Assembly: GCA_040437565.1 (NCBI GenBank) | Contig: JBDOQK010000005.1 | Location: 744,001 to 808,000, forward strand | From: Albugo candida | Taxonomy: Eukaryota; Oomycota; Peronosporomycetes; Albuginales | Length of the DNA: 64,000 nucleotides | Direction of reading: 5' to 3' | Shown: piece after piece, positions 45,045 through 57,479 of the stretch | How positions within the stretch are numbered: position 1 is the first letter of the stretch | Layout: every line of letters starts with the position of its first letter | The notes under the pieces: generated by a model | Databases searched by the model: none | Told to the model about the DNA's origin: nothing | The model's input: only the letters and a program-made list of their open reading frames with translations | Translations under genes and position numbers: made by a program

Positions 45045-45332
45045 TTAACTGGTATGGATGGGCGTTGTCTCGGCTTCTTGGTTCATAGAACCTCTGGAAA
45101 TGGCTTCTTCCCGTTGACGTATTTCCGCTTCTTTTGTCGCGCCGTCTGCGGCTTTAGTTGTTTTCTTCGGCGGTGCATTTTTAACTGCTTCTTCGTGCCG
45201 ATGGACAGACTTGTGCGAAATTGTTTGATCGCGCAGTTTACTGTCAAAGTCGCTTGATTTAGTTGCGAAATGCCGGACGGGAATTCGACATGAGAGCTTG
45301 CACGTTTGCTTTACTGCGATTTGAGACCACAT
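45045..45332 (-). CDS. Small probable mitochondrial protein, paralogous to the MLF tail
   Basis: A 95-codon single exon from the ATG at 45332. The N-terminus is basic and amphipathic with no acid (MWSQIAVKQTCKLSCRIPVR then HFATKSS), typical of a mitochondrial presequence with an R-x-F/A-type cleavage zone. The last 55 residues (VHRHEEAVKNAPPKK through REEAISRGSMNQEAETTP) align with the tail exon of the neighbouring MLF gene at roughly 60% identity by eye. Family not recognised. It lies 263 bp upstream of MLF and 176 bp downstream of the SH3-LIM gene, all on the minus strand. Confidence 0.65.
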   Translation of the reverse strand: MWSQIAVKQTCKLSCRIPVRHFATKSSDFDSKLRDQTISHKSVHRHEEAVKNAPPKKTTKAADGATKEAEIRQREEAISRGSMNQEAETTPIHTS

Positions 45333-45508
45333 CTTCCGATTCGTGCCCTTTGACTCGTTTCAAAGAATGAGAGGAAATTGAAATGTCGAGACATTCTGAG
45401 ACACAGATAATGAGAAAAATCAGAACAGCGACTAAATCTATTGGTTTTGCTTAAGCGACGTCGTATTGAGATTTTGTAACAGAAAAAAACAATTGTCTCA
45501 TCGACCTT

Positions 45509-48500
45509 TCAATTCTGAAGATGATTTCCACATTTCCGACAAAAGCGAGCGACGCGCGGATTCGATGTCGCGCATTTGGCGCATTGTGCTTGACTCGAAG
45601 CATGTGCTTTTGTATCACTTGACGTCGATGGTGTAGAGGAAGCATGTGGTTTTGTATCACTTGATGCCGATGGTGCAGAGGATTGCTGAGCTGGTTTTCC
45701 GGTCGGGTGCACTACCAAATAAGAGCCCGGGACGTATCCACGCTTTTGATTCATTTCAGCATACCACCATCCATCGGGGTCCTAGCACACGTATCAGACG
45801 AATGCTGAGAAAAAGGCTTGCTTTGAAAACGTGTACCTTGCGTAGAATTTGTAGTAAATCTCCAGGTCGAATTGTGAGCTGAGAAGAGTCCTAAGAGCAG
45901 AATGAGATTCGACAGTCTTTGGGTCAGGATTGAGATTCGCGTACCTCTGCGACAAACTCATACGCTGCTGTTCCAAACAACACAATATCTGGGTCGGTTC
46001 TAGAGATCACTTGAGAAAGGCATTCATTTCGATGTGTTTGTGATCGTACATTGCTTGCTGCACTTGGACTCGTATCAATTCATGTTTGCAGCCTGCACAA
46101 ACAACGTTTCCAAGGTGCTCGAAAAAGCTTTCTAAAGGATCATTATAGCGGATGTAAACGAGTCGATTGATCAGCGCACCTGTGAGCGAAGCATTGCAAC
46201 GATAACAAACAAAACAATTTGGATGATAGAGACTCTCGAGCGCTTTGATTACTTTGCCTTTCAGAGCCTGTAATGCAGCAATACGTGAGGATAAGTGATA
46301 CAAATACATTCACAGATTGAAACCTTTTCACATCGAACACATTTTTTGCCATAACGATTCTGATAACACACTTGATGGAATGCCATTCCTTCATGTTCCG
46401 CGTAGCCTTCGCTCTCTGGAATGACACGCTTACATTCGCTGCATTTGAAACACTACATACACGACGATAATCAAAAATTGATGACCGATTTCGTCATAGA
46501 ATGCAACTCGCCTCAAGATGGAAATAGTGATCGAGAGCCGACATTGCTTCGCCTTGTAGTATCTGATTGCATCCAGCGCATATTTCACACGCAATTGATT
46601 GATCTATGGTGTCTTCTTCCTTCACGACTGAAGTCGTTCGTGCCATTCCTTCGTCTCGTTTCTGGCTGGAGGCAGTCATCCGATCAATATCGGAGATATC
46701 GCTGAGATCAGAAAATCCCGAAACGCCTGAAAGGCGATCCACTGTGGCGCCACGCACTCGGGAAGTGCCATTTTGATCGTGCATTTTTATATTTTCCATA
46801 TCCAATACCTCAGAGACACGAAATGAATCACGATCATTGCCGAAAATCCGTGAATCAAAATCTCCATCCAAATTTGACAAGTCGGAAAGTCGATCGTCAT
46901 GCACGAATGTGGAGTTTCTTGCGGCGAGATCAAACTCACCCAGTGAAGACGTATTACTAGAGCCTCGAGCACGTGATTCAATAGTGCTGTTGCCGTTTAA
47001 CGGTATGGATTTCGTGTTGCTTGGAAATGGAGGCGGCAAAGAGCTGCTTTCCTTGTCGGGTCGAGATTCGACAATTTTCGCATTTTCAGTGTCTTTCCTT
47101 CTGTGGGAACTCGTACTTGTGCGTGCTCGTTCTGAAATTTTCTTGCGACGCTCGGAGTCCTTTACTTCTTCTTCCTTCCGTGTTTTTTCCAGGACTTGTG
47201 ATTGTTTTGCAGATTCAATTTTTTGCCTCTGAGCAAGTTCCTCTGCTTGCTTTTCTGCCTCCTTCTGAGCTACTTCCCGCTTGGCTCGCTCTACGTCGAA
47301 ATTGGATGATAGTGATACGTCTCCATAGTATGGTTATACGCTGTAATGTTACCTCGAAGGACGCGGCAATTCACACAGACGATGTCTTTTCCTTCCAACT
47401 CTGATTCCGCTACCAGATAAACGTTAAATTCGTAAGAAGGCTCATTCTCGAGTCGAGTCGATTCCACATTACCTTCAGTGATCTGCTTTGCACAGATCGA
47501 GCACTCGATACAAAGCTTATGATATGTCTGATTTCCAACTCGATATATTCGACCAAGAATTTCCTACACCAGCGCAGGTCAAAAGTCAGTATCCATTCGT
47601 CGAAGCGGACTTTGCAACCTTACTTTCTCGCAGACGCTACATTGAGTGATGTTCTCCGCACAATNNNNNNNNNNNNNNNNNNNNNNNNNNNNNNNNNNNN
47701 NNNNNNNNNNNNNNNNNNNNNNNNNNNNNNNNNNNNNNNNNNNNNNNNNNNNNNNNNNNNNNNNGTCTTTTCCTTCCAACTCTGATTCCGCTACCAGATA
47801 AACGTTAAATTCGTAAGAAGGCTCATTCTCGAGTCGAGTCGATTCCACATTACCTTCAGTGATCTGCTTTGCACAGATCGAGCACTCGATACAAAGCTTA
47901 TGATATGTCTGATTTCCAACTCGATATATTCGACCAAGAATTTCCTACACCAGCGCAGGTCAAAAGTCAGTATCCATTCGTCGAAGCGGACTTTGCAACC
48001 TTACTTTCTCGCAGACGCTACATTGAGTGATGTTCTCCGCACAATCCACGTGATAAGCCTGCATAATGCTTCACACTCAAATTCGACGACGCGTACGCGA
48101 AAGATGTTCCTACTTTTCTTCGAATCAATGTAAAATCCTCATCTTCTTCAATCGGTTCTCTGCAGCCTTTACAGAGAAGACACTAGCATTCAAACACAAT
48201 TATATTACTTCACTGATGCATTGCATTTGTATGCGTACGATTTCGTGAAATATTTGCTCTTTTGCGGTCTTTGTACGTCCCAAAATCGTCTCATTGCAGG
48301 CAAAACATTTTTTCAATTTACGAGGAATCGGTTTGCCAATACTTCTGGGTGAGCTCGGCAGAGCAGCATGGCTCTGAAGTAAATCATTTCGAGATGATTC
48401 TCCTTCTTGTTGATTTCTCAACACTTCTTCTCGCTGTTTAATTTCCAAGATCCGTTTATTAGACGCTTCACGAGCAGCCAGAATGACAGCTTCGTCCAAT

Positions 48501-48966
48501 CCCGATGGATTTTCCAATTGGACATATGTTCCAGGCACAAGACCTTTGACCATTTCTTTCTTCACAAGCCACCATCCGTCAGCATCCTATCGAAGCCAAA
48601 GCATCCATTAGCGCTTTTATGTGACTATATACCGTCTTGGCTCACCTTTCGAATGACTTCAATTGTATCGCCTTTTTTCAATGGAATTTGTGTGTCGGGA
48701 TCCTACATCACAACTCATTTGACTGTTGCAAAATAATTCATTCAAAGCCAATTGCATACCTGAGGAATGAAATTGTAGAGTGCTATCGCCTTTTCTTTGG
48801 GATCTGGCGGTACTACAGGTCGGACATTGTTACTTGGAGAGTGTGAGGTGGCGATCATTGTAATAAAGTGAGCACAAGTCACTGACCGATGTCTATCGAA
48901 AAAAGCAGCCGTTTGAAGCACATTGGAAGCGTATTCGGAACGTGTTACATCATCGGAACTAGACAT
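45509..48966 (-). CDS. SH3-LIM-LIM-SH3 scaffold protein with C-terminal zinc ribbon
   Basis: The ATG at 48966 begins MSSSDDVTRSEYAS. Order after joining exons: first SH3 (KAIALYNFIPQ, DPDTQIPLKKGDTIEVIRK, DADGWWLVKKE, LVPGTYVQL); LIM zinc fingers (CFACNETILG, CKGCREPIEEDEDF, CSVCEKEILGRIYRVGN, CIECSICAKQITEG, CVNCRV); a charged coiled coil (AKREVAQKEAEKQAEELAQR) and Ser-rich linker; more LIM units (CEICAGCNQIL, CSECKRVIPESEGYAEHEG, NCFVCYRCNASL, CAGCKHEL); second SH3 (LTIRPGDLLQILRK, DPDGWWYAEMNQKRGYVPGS); a 2 x 14-residue Ser/Thr repeat; and a zinc ribbon (CAKC, CRKC). Many short GT..AG introns occur, for example near 47295-47345. Likely an actin/adhesion or signalling scaffold. I read it as one gene because the LIM-to-coiled-coil junction splices cleanly. 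Gap 9 duplicates 281 nt. Confidence 0.75.
45597..45680 (-). repeat. Coding tandem repeat, 2 x 42 bp
   Basis: Two 42-bp units (45597-45638, 45639-45680) differing at a few bases encode SSDTKAHASS/SSDTKPHASS-type 14-residue repeats in the linker before the zinc ribbon. Confidence 0.85.
47384..48045. other. Assembly gap 9 with 281-nt duplicated flanks
   Basis: N run 47665-47764. 47384-47664 equals 47765-48045. Unmerged overlap inside the SH3-LIM gene. Confidence 0.95.
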
Positions 48967-49222
48967 TCGATCAATAAATCAACTTTGTCCAGTCTAACGA
49001 CAAAAATGCTCCATGCACTCAAAAAGAGGGTCCGAGTTTGACGAGAAAATAGAGTAATGCTTAGTCAAGTNNNNNNNNNNNNNNNNNNNNNNNNNNNNNN
49101 NNNNNNNNNNNNNNNNNNNNNNNNNNNNNNNNNNNNNNNNNNNNNNNNNNNNNNNNNNNNNNNNNNNNNNATATTTGCAAATAGTACATTGATTATATAA
49201 GTATTATCAAAGGTAAGAGGTA
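48967..49222. other. Intergenic region with assembly gap 10
   Basis: N run 49071-49170. Flanks are not duplicated, so sequence may be missing. No gene seen. Confidence 0.6.
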
Positions 49223-52200
49223 TCAGGATGCTTTTTTGATTGGAAATTCGAGTGCTTTGTATTGCGCTTCATCCCATAGAGCACCAAGCTCATGTACCAT
49301 TTTCTGCAAATTACGTGGCAACCCGTCTGTCTCTCTATCACTCACACCAACTTCTTCTGTACAATCGGACGAATTATTTTCTGCAGTTGCTTTACGCAGT
49401 AAAGCAAGGATATCGTGAGTATGTTCTTGCGTCTGTGAAGCATCAGCGATAACGCTGGAAGCAACTCGCTGTTTGAACGACTGCAAATTCATAATTTCTT
49501 CCTCCAAAGTGTTTTGAATGATCAAACGAAACACACGAACTGATTTCGTCTGTCCGAGTCGATGCGCTCGATCCATTGCCTGTAAATCCACAAAAGGATT
49601 CCACGAGTGCTCCAGGAAAATGACCGTATCGGCGCCCGTCAGTGTCAATCCGAGGCCACCGATCGACGTTGTCAATAACAAAATATCGATAGACGGATCC
49701 TCGTTGAATTTTCGACACTTTTCGTGGAACACGGAAGTCGGTAAAGTGCTTCGAAGTCGCGTGTATGTAAGGCGAGGGAAACACTCTTGAAACATTTGCT
49801 CCACAAAATCCAATGTCTCCTGCATGTGAGAAAAGATAAGACACCGGTGACCCGATGAGGCATTCGTATCCATTTCATCCTGCTCGGTGTCGTCGCTTGT
49901 GAAGCCACACGTATCATGCAAAAGATCTCGTAATGCTATCAGTTTTCCTGATTGACGCCAATTTGCGATAGAATTGCGCATTTTGGTGTCGACTAGCTCC
50001 AAGAGGTTCAGATACTGGTGTTTTGGTGAAGAGATGATCAAATTTGGATGAATACAAATTTTCTGCAAAAGCTGAAGCTGCTGGAACACGCCAGTGATTT
50101 TGGTCGAGCTGGAGTCTTGTAGAAAATGGATCGAAGAATCTGAGAGCTGTAAATGCTGTGCATGTCGGTAGATTTTGAATTGAAGCGCAGTAGCAGGGAC
50201 AAGAATATCAGAAATGATCTTTGGAGGTAGCTCTTTCAGCACCTGCTGTTTTGTACGTCGAAGGATAAATGGACTCACTTTGTCGTGTAGTTGCGTTATA
50301 GCCAAAGCTGCAAGCTCCTTTTGCTTGGCATTTGCATTTTTCTTCCTGGATTGTGCGATCGGGTTCACAAAAGAACGACGAAAATTTACGATCGAACCCA
50401 AGTAACACGGCATCAGAATTTGAAACAGCGACCAAAGATCCGCCACCTGATTTTGTATGGGTGTACCTGTCAACGCAAATCGATGTCGCGCACGCAGCTG
50501 AACCATTGCCGCAAATGCACAGGATTTAAAATTGCGGACCAGATGAGCTTCATCCAAGACGAGAAAAGTAAACATTTTTTGCTTCCAGTACTCGATCTCT
50601 GTCCGAATGACAGCATAACTTGCAATGATCAACCTTCTCCTTGGACCGAAAGGCTGCTCGAGTTGTTTACAAAGTTTACGCCGTGTGGCTGACGTACCAG
50701 AATACTCGACAACATCGTCAAAAGCATCCAAGAATCTTTTTTTGGCTTCCATAGCCCAATGGGAGGCGACAATGGGCGGACAAATCACAAGCGCCACCAA
50801 TGGCTCACAGTTTTGCGATGAGACCAGTTTCTCGAAGCACAAACTAATTGCGGTGAGCATTTGAAGCGTTTTTCCAAGTCCCATGTCATCGGCCAGGATT
50901 CCATGGAGATTGTATCGAATCAAAAATGAAAGCCAATTGATCCCGTCCTGTTGATACTCTCGCAGAACAGCATCACGAGCTAAAATAGGCTGCGCATCTT
51001 CTTTCTCGAAACATTTATTGCTCACCAGGCTTTCTAAAAATGCACGCGATTTCTTATTGTGTTCCAAAATGAGCTGTCTCATTTCATCAACAAGGGAGGA
51101 ATTGTCGATTGGTGGCGCTATTTCCAAATCCATTTTCAACGACATGAGAGGCACAAGTTCTGAAAATGATGCAGTAGCGAGATTTCGGGTGGATTCGTCC
51201 TGAGATGACATACTTTGCATTGCAAGATGCGTCAAACTTGGGATAAATGGTGTGATGAATGATCTCATTCTATGCAAAAGTTCGTGCAGCACTGCGATTG
51301 CACCATACTCGCGGCCAGCGATGAGACTCTGTGCTTTCCAATCAGAATTATTGGACTCACCAACCGCAGAAAAAATCCTTGTATAGACGAAAGCGATGGC
51401 GGTTTCTCGACTGGGCGATATAGAATGTGCACAAATGGATGCGATTCCCTTGGCAATGGCCATTCGACTGATTTCATTGTTTACCGATTGCGAAAAGAGA
51501 AGTCCAGCCAAGCCGCTTTCGATCCAAGGAATGATTGTAACGAAGGCACCACCATCAACATGCTGATTCAAAAACTGCAAAAGATAACTGCGCTGTCGTA
51601 GAAATATCTCCGTGCTTGTTATTTTGTCGAAATCTGCATTCCACATGTCTGTGATCAGAGCCTCCAGCATTGGAAACTTGACGAAAATATCTGCCCCTGC
51701 ACCTTTGCATATAAACGTCAGCGCTTGCTCGGCACCACGGATTCGAATCTGAAGCTCATTGGGGGCTGTGTTGTCGTCATGATCTTGAGCTGTCTCTTTA
51801 TCCTCCTGAAAAATGGCCGACATGGTCGAATGACACAAATTTCCGACAATTTTAGTGACACATCCACGCTGACTGACCGATTGTGAAATGACAAAATCAG
51901 CCAAAACCTGAGCAGCCAGCTGTTGATACGTCGAAGAGGCTTCAAATTTCAGTGTGTTCATAAGAGCTTTGACCAGAAAACCAGGCTTCTTCGATGGTAT
52001 TGGTAGCAAACGACAGTATGCAGCGCATTCCAAACAACGCACTCGAATGTAATGTTTGGTATAAAGTTGCTGAATCGATTCATCAAGGGCGAAAAGATCC
52101 TGTCGTTTGTAATGTGCCAACTCGTATTCTTCCTTCTTTCCAAGATCATCGTACGATAACGACGATGCAAACTCTGCCAATTCTCGAGAGAACTTTGCAG

Positions 52201-55200
52201 CAGATAAAATTTTGTCGTTTTTGTATGGAAGCGAGGTATTCCAACAAGGGATTGAAATGTTGGACGTATGGAAAATCGATGTGAGACGCTCCATCATCCG
52301 AAAAGCTCGCTGTAGCATTTCGTGTACCTCAGTGAATGCGATCCGCTCGTATTCGCTTGCAGCATTATATCTTTCCAAATAGTGTTCATTAGACCCAAAA
52401 CCAAAACTCTTCTCTTCTCTCGCCCGCTGCTCAATCAATGGACCGAAAGTGGCTTGCAGTGCTTTGTACATTGACATACTCTGCGTGTCTAGTCCATTCC
52501 AATCATCATCGTTTCCTGCATATCCTGCCCAATGCGTGAGTACAAGCAGAGAAGAGCTCTGTTGTTGGCCTGACAATGACGAGAGTCCTTCGAGAAGCTG
52601 TGTTTGCATTACGGTGTAAGCCTCGCTTTCGGGGCACAAACGAGATGCCATGAATCCAAGCGCCTCGGCGTATGCAGCAAAAGTGTAATCATCATCTTGA
52701 TTGCACGAGAACGCTGAGACCCGACAATCCTGAGCTGAATCGTGCAAAGGAGGCAAGATATCTAAAACGTGTTTATCGGACGTGTTCTGAAGGATCTTTA
52801 GCCAGATACTCGCTGAATTGCTGACAATTTCATGGAATACAGCTGCCATTTTTGAAGAGACTTTTCTGCAAGGACGAGCGATTGCTTGTATGAAACTCTT
52901 CCAAGCATTCGTGACCATCTGTGCAGTATCTTTATCTCGTTCAACAAGTATTTGCAGCAGCAAATGCGATAAGCTGTAATGGAGCGATGGCTGTAGCAAT
53001 ACTCCCAAAGCACTTTTATCGCTCATACATTCTTCTTTGAGTTTGCATAAAGCTATAATGCACTTTGCGGTTGCCAAGCGAATGGATGCGGTTGGATTAT
53101 GAAGAAATGGAGTCACACGTACAAGTTGCTGTAATGCAGCGGGAAAAGTTGACATTCTCGTTTTCAATCGTTCGCTCAATGACTTGGAATTGTACCATGC
53201 ACTCAATGTGTGAATCATTGCTGCCGGTAAGACACTTGCTACTTGACTTTGATATCCTGCCAATAAGCTCCACAATAGTTCCAAGGCTCGAACAAGCTTC
53301 TCGATCGCAACGCTCGCAGAATATTCGATACAATCCTCCAGCATGCTTATAGCCACAGCAATAACGTCTTCCTCAACACGGATCGAGCTACCAGTAATAG
53401 CTGTATTCGCCTTAATCATTGGGTCTAGAATGTCATCCATCAGAAGAGGGAGGAGTTTCTCTGCGTTCTCTGGATGAGCTCGAATAAGATACTTCAAACC
53501 TAACAGTCCACCGTGCCACGCATGCCATGTGGCTCCTTGCAGCAAATATCGAAGCCCTTGAAAGTACTCCAACAAGATAGAATGGTCGCTAAGATATCCC
53601 AGCAAGATGCCAAATACTTGGGCACAAACATCTCGCACGGGCGCTACTGAAGAGTCTGAAGAGTAATCAGCGAATTGATCCAGTGCTAAGACGCACATGG
53701 ACCGAATCAAGCACTCTTGTAGCCATGCGTCCTGAACTCGAGACACTTTTTTTGATAGTTTGGGAGAATCACTCGCTTTCGCTGCCAATTGCATGAAAAA
53801 TAGTCGTAAAGCAGTGAACGCCCCGTGACGTATTTCCCATTTGGCGTCAAAAACACATTCAAACAAATCTGTCACCAGCTTTGCAACATGCTCGAGTATG
53901 ATGTCGTTTCCTCCGATTCCCCCAGGTTTTGCATCGACCTTGTGTCTCCTTGTTTCATTTTCGAGATTTAAAAGCTCTATTGCTTTGCGCTTTTCGGCTT
54001 TGACGTATCCAAAGCAATTCTTTTTTTCATTGTCTTTCCGACAGAATTCCTCACTTTTTTCAATTTCGGATGCAAGCGCCCGAACATCTGCGACCACAAC
54101 TGTCAGCTACATTGAAATAATTCCATCGAGCTGATTGCACGCACGGTCTCTATTCAAGTTGGGCAACATCCTGATTGCCAGCTCATCTTCGCCCGAGTTC
54201 CANNNNNNNNNNNNNNNNNNNNNNNNNNNNNNNNNNNNNNNNNNNNNNNNNNNNNNNNNNNNNNNNNNNNNNNNNNNNNNNNNNNNNNNNNNNNNNNNNN
54301 NNTTTTTTCATTGTCTTTCCGACAGAATTCCTCACTTTTTTCAATTTCGGATGCAAGCGCCCGAACATCTGCGACCACAACTGTCAGCTACATTGAAATA
54401 ATTCCATCGAGCTGATTGCACGCACGGTCTCTATTCAAGTTGGGCAACATCCTGATTGCCAGCTCATCTTCGCCCGAGTTCCAAATCGAGTCCATCCCGC
54501 AGACTCGATGCAATAATAGTCGCCTTTGTTTGAAGGCTTGAACTCGACGGTCTGCGTCAGATACGCACATTTGATAGCTGTACTCCTGAGAGACGCATCA
54601 GACAAAATATGACCATAATGAAAGCAAGTCGATTACCTCTCCGCCAGCACGTAACAAAGGAGCGCCTTCGTGCACCACACGCTTCAAATTTACGGTTTCC
54701 ATACTCAACGCATGCACTTTGGTCGTCTCTGAATGATCAATTCCTACTGAGAATAAGACCTTAGCCTTCTCCTTCAATCAGCGATCAAATTCGCACACGA
54801 AACGTAGGCAATGCGCTGAAAGACGATGCCAATGCAGTTAGAATCGAAGGCCGTTCTCTCTTCGATTAAATAGCGAGCGATTGGGCTGAGCGCATGAGCT
54901 GCTGCAACTCGTATGTCCCATTCCACCGACAGAAACAAAGGACGCAACTAAAGTTGTAACACGTGGAAAACAGTCTCAAAATACTGAAATAGAGCTCACC
55001 TTTGCAATTATACCGATAGCGAATTCTGGCAACGTTATCGCTACTTCACCGAGTTTTTCTGCTGCATATTGGCGTATTTCGGAACAACTGCCTTCTACAT
55101 TCTTAACACGCTATTGCTAAAGCTTTTGCATACGCTACACTCAAAAAAGAACCTTGCACAAGGTGAAAAAGACTTTCAAGACGACTCGACTGAGCGGAAT

Positions 55201-55240
55201 CCGGAATTGCCGACGGCGAATCGCTTGATTGACCATTCAT
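49223..55240 (-). CDS. MOT1: MOT1/BTAF1 TBP-removing SNF2-family ATPase
   Basis: Uses ATP to strip TBP from promoter DNA and so redistributes transcription initiation. The ATG at 55240 (MNGQSSDSPSAIPD) splices to SCSEIRQYAAEKLGEV, the first HEAT repeat as in BTAF1. Further N-terminal exons read WDIRVAAAHALSPIARYL-like and VNLKRVVHEGAPLLRAGGE. A 1,624-codon exon (49223-54097) follows with HEAT repeats (EIRHGAFTALRLFF) and the SNF2 ATPase: Walker A ADDMGLGKT near 50890, DEAH (VLDEAHLVRN) near 50550, TGTPIQN, and motif VI DRAHRLGQTKSVRV near 49560. The C-terminus is normal. Most MOT1 enzymes have DEGH; here it is DEAH. Gap 11 duplicates 181 nt at the start of the big exon. Confidence 0.93.
54022..54483. 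other. Assembly gap 11 with 181-nt duplicated flanks
   Basis: N run 54203-54302. 54022-54202 equals 54303-54483. Unmerged overlap inside MOT1. Confidence 0.95.
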
Positions 55241-55266
55241 TGGTAGAAAGTAAATAATGACGATCG

Positions 55267-56523
55267 CTAATGCTCGATGGCCTTAATAACCACTCTTTCT
55301 TGCGTCTTGTCTAAAGGAGGGCTGGTATAATTCACACAGGAGCGCTTGAAATTCTCTGCCCACATCCGCTCGAATAACTCACGCTCGTGTCGCGGTTGTG
55401 GTGGTCGCATTTCTTTCGGAAGCTGCGCCGATGGTCGATACTCGATTGGATTGGTTGGCCGAGTATTCACTTTGCCCAAAAAGCCTCCCAAAAAATTGAT
55501 CAAAACAACGGCCTCGCTCGACTCGTACATTAATTCTCGCATAAAATTCTCCAAAGTGATACATTTTTGATGAAGATAGGAAGGCTCCAAGCGATTAAAC
55601 CATCTCGTGTCGATGCTTTTCCACGCGGAAAGTGTTCGTTCGTATTTGTCAATAGGCAAGGTTTTGGCCAACTCGCCAAACTCAGAGTATCGACGCCAGT
55701 CGGCATAAAAGTCTTTGCCTAGCTTGAAGGTGATCAGATACTGAGCATGCCTATCTGTACCGGATCGAGACTGAACGATCCGAAATTTTGGTATTGAGAT
55801 TGTCCCCGACACAACCTTTTGTTTCCCATCAATGACAATCGTAAACGTCTTATGAGCTGCTGTGATCCGCGTATTGGCTTGTTCATCACCCAAAACGTGA
55901 ACAGCATTGCCACTATCTACTAATCCAAGCTCCACGCTTAATTTTCGTCTTAGTGATTGCAAGGATCCATCAGCTCCCCAGCTTTCACTACTGCTATCGA
56001 TATCAGCAAACCATCCCCAATCAGCACTACTTTCTTTGCTCAGGGCTGATGATGTTCGGACCCTATTCTGATTACCTACAGTCAGTATTCAAAACATATT
56101 AGAAAGCGAGCGGATCAAGACTAAAAGGTCTCGCTTACGCGGAGATAGGAAGACTGTACCACTTGCCCGCAATAAATCAGTCTTCATCACGCGTGTGTCC
56201 GATGTATTCATATATGTCGCAATCACATCCACAATTGGTCGACCACGAAAGCTGAAATTTGCTGAATCCCCACAATAGGAAAAAGAAGAAGATCTTGCTT
56301 CAGGAATTACCGGAACGCCGATCGCCTCCATGGATGTCGTTGTCATGCAATGAGGCATTACCTTACTTGCATCGAATTTCGCACCTATTTCATGCTTCGT
56401 TCGCTCCTCGATTTCTTCTTCTCCATGATCAGAGGACAACATATTCTTTTCTTTGACTAGCGGTAATTGCTGGACATGGTGCTCGGTCGACTGGCTCACA
56501 CTTTGTGGCGGATATTCAGTCAT
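55267..56523 (-). CDS. PX-domain phosphoinositide-binding protein
   Basis: The ATG at 56523 begins a 140-residue polar N-terminal exon (MTEYPPQSVSQS). A roughly 55-nt intron near 56080-56140 joins to SSADWGWFADIDSSSESWG and SLQSLRRKLSVELG. The PX domain follows: IPKFRIVQSRSG, YLITFKLGKDFYADWRRYSEF (RRYSEF is the phosphoinositide-binding core), LPIDKYERTLSAWKSIDTRW and a helix with LENFMRELMY. The rest is Pro/Arg-rich. Likely recruits to PI3P endosomal membranes for sorting. The stop is 26 nt before the MOT1 ATG on the same strand. Confidence 0.82.
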
Positions 56524-56806
56524 TTTGATGGTGATTTGCCCTACTTTGGTACACAGGTAAAGTCAATGATTGGTATCCACGAGTGGTTTGGTCTTTTGTG
56601 CTGTATAATTACGTAGGGTTCAGATTTTGCTTCAAATGCGACCACAATCCTTCACAAAGTTTCTGTCAACTTAATTCGTAACGTCTTCTTTCGTACTTAA
56701 CGAGTATGTCGTTTGATTGTTGAAGATACGGGTTACTTCACCCTATACTAGATGATTGATTGGCTAAAAATGTACCAATCAAGATCAAGATGTAACTCAA
56801 AATAAA
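56524..56806. promoter_or_regulatory. Divergent promoter region
   Basis: 283 bp, AT-rich, between the ATGs of the PX gene (-) and the small membrane protein (+). No specific motif seen. Confidence 0.4.
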
Positions 56807-57360
56807 ATGGTGCCCGAGAAGCGATATTTGTTGATACTCTTCATTATTGGGATCGTGCTCAAAAGAGTCGTAAAGGTACAGCGGCTCAATATGAGGTGAG
56901 ATCTACGACTATCTGGTATTCTAGGACTATGCAGGAACAAATGCCTCGATTCTTCTACTCGTACTCCTTGGAACAGTGTACTGGTGGCGGCAAAGTCGGA
57001 ATGATTATCAGACCAACGAAATTCGGAAATTAGAGCGAGAAACTACAGCCAAGCTGAAGGCTCTGTATAACGAACAAGGTTTACCTGGGGACGAGATAAT
57101 GAAAACTCGACCCACCCATTTCCAGCTATTGCCTCGGGACGCTGCGCTCATCACGTAAGTTTTAAGTCGCTTTGCACTGTCTATATCTGAGTATTGAATG
57201 GGTAATTGATAGGGATAAAATGCATATGCATTCCCGTAAATTAAGTGGAAGTCGTTCTGAAAGACGAAGATTCTTGCAAAAGCGAAAGAACGAGATTACT
57301 TCGTCTGATAAGCGTGACCTAGATGAGATAATAGAAGAAGCCGTCAATGCAACTCTGTGA
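56807..57360 (+). CDS. Small membrane protein, unknown
   Basis: The ATG at 56807 starts MVPEKRYLLILFIIGIVLKR, a hydrophobic anchor. A 49-nt intron beginning GTACAGC joins in frame to DYAGTNASILLLVLLGTVYW, a second hydrophobic helix. A charged helix (NEIRKLERETTAKLKALYNE) follows, then an intron near 57154-57211 and a basic/acidic end closing at 57360. About 150 residues with one or two TMs and a cytosolic helical tail. No family recognised. The alternative 29-nt intron breaks frame, which decides the splice. Confidence 0.6.
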
Positions 57361-57479
57361 ACTATTCCACATTATGTGCTTTATTAATGCTCACACCATC
57401 TGATCTTTGGCCTACAGCTACCTCTGCGACAGATTCTTTGCACGTTAGGGCTAAGTGGTGATAATTGACTCAACTGCGT

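Noticed and set aside
45509-48966. Splitting the SH3/LIM region into several small genes
   Set aside because: The LIM-to-coiled-coil junction near 47295-47345 splices in frame and all pieces share strand and order, so one gene is simpler.
56911-56939. 29-nt intron in the small membrane-protein gene
   Set aside because: It breaks the reading frame. A 49-nt intron starting 20 nt upstream keeps frame and has normal length.
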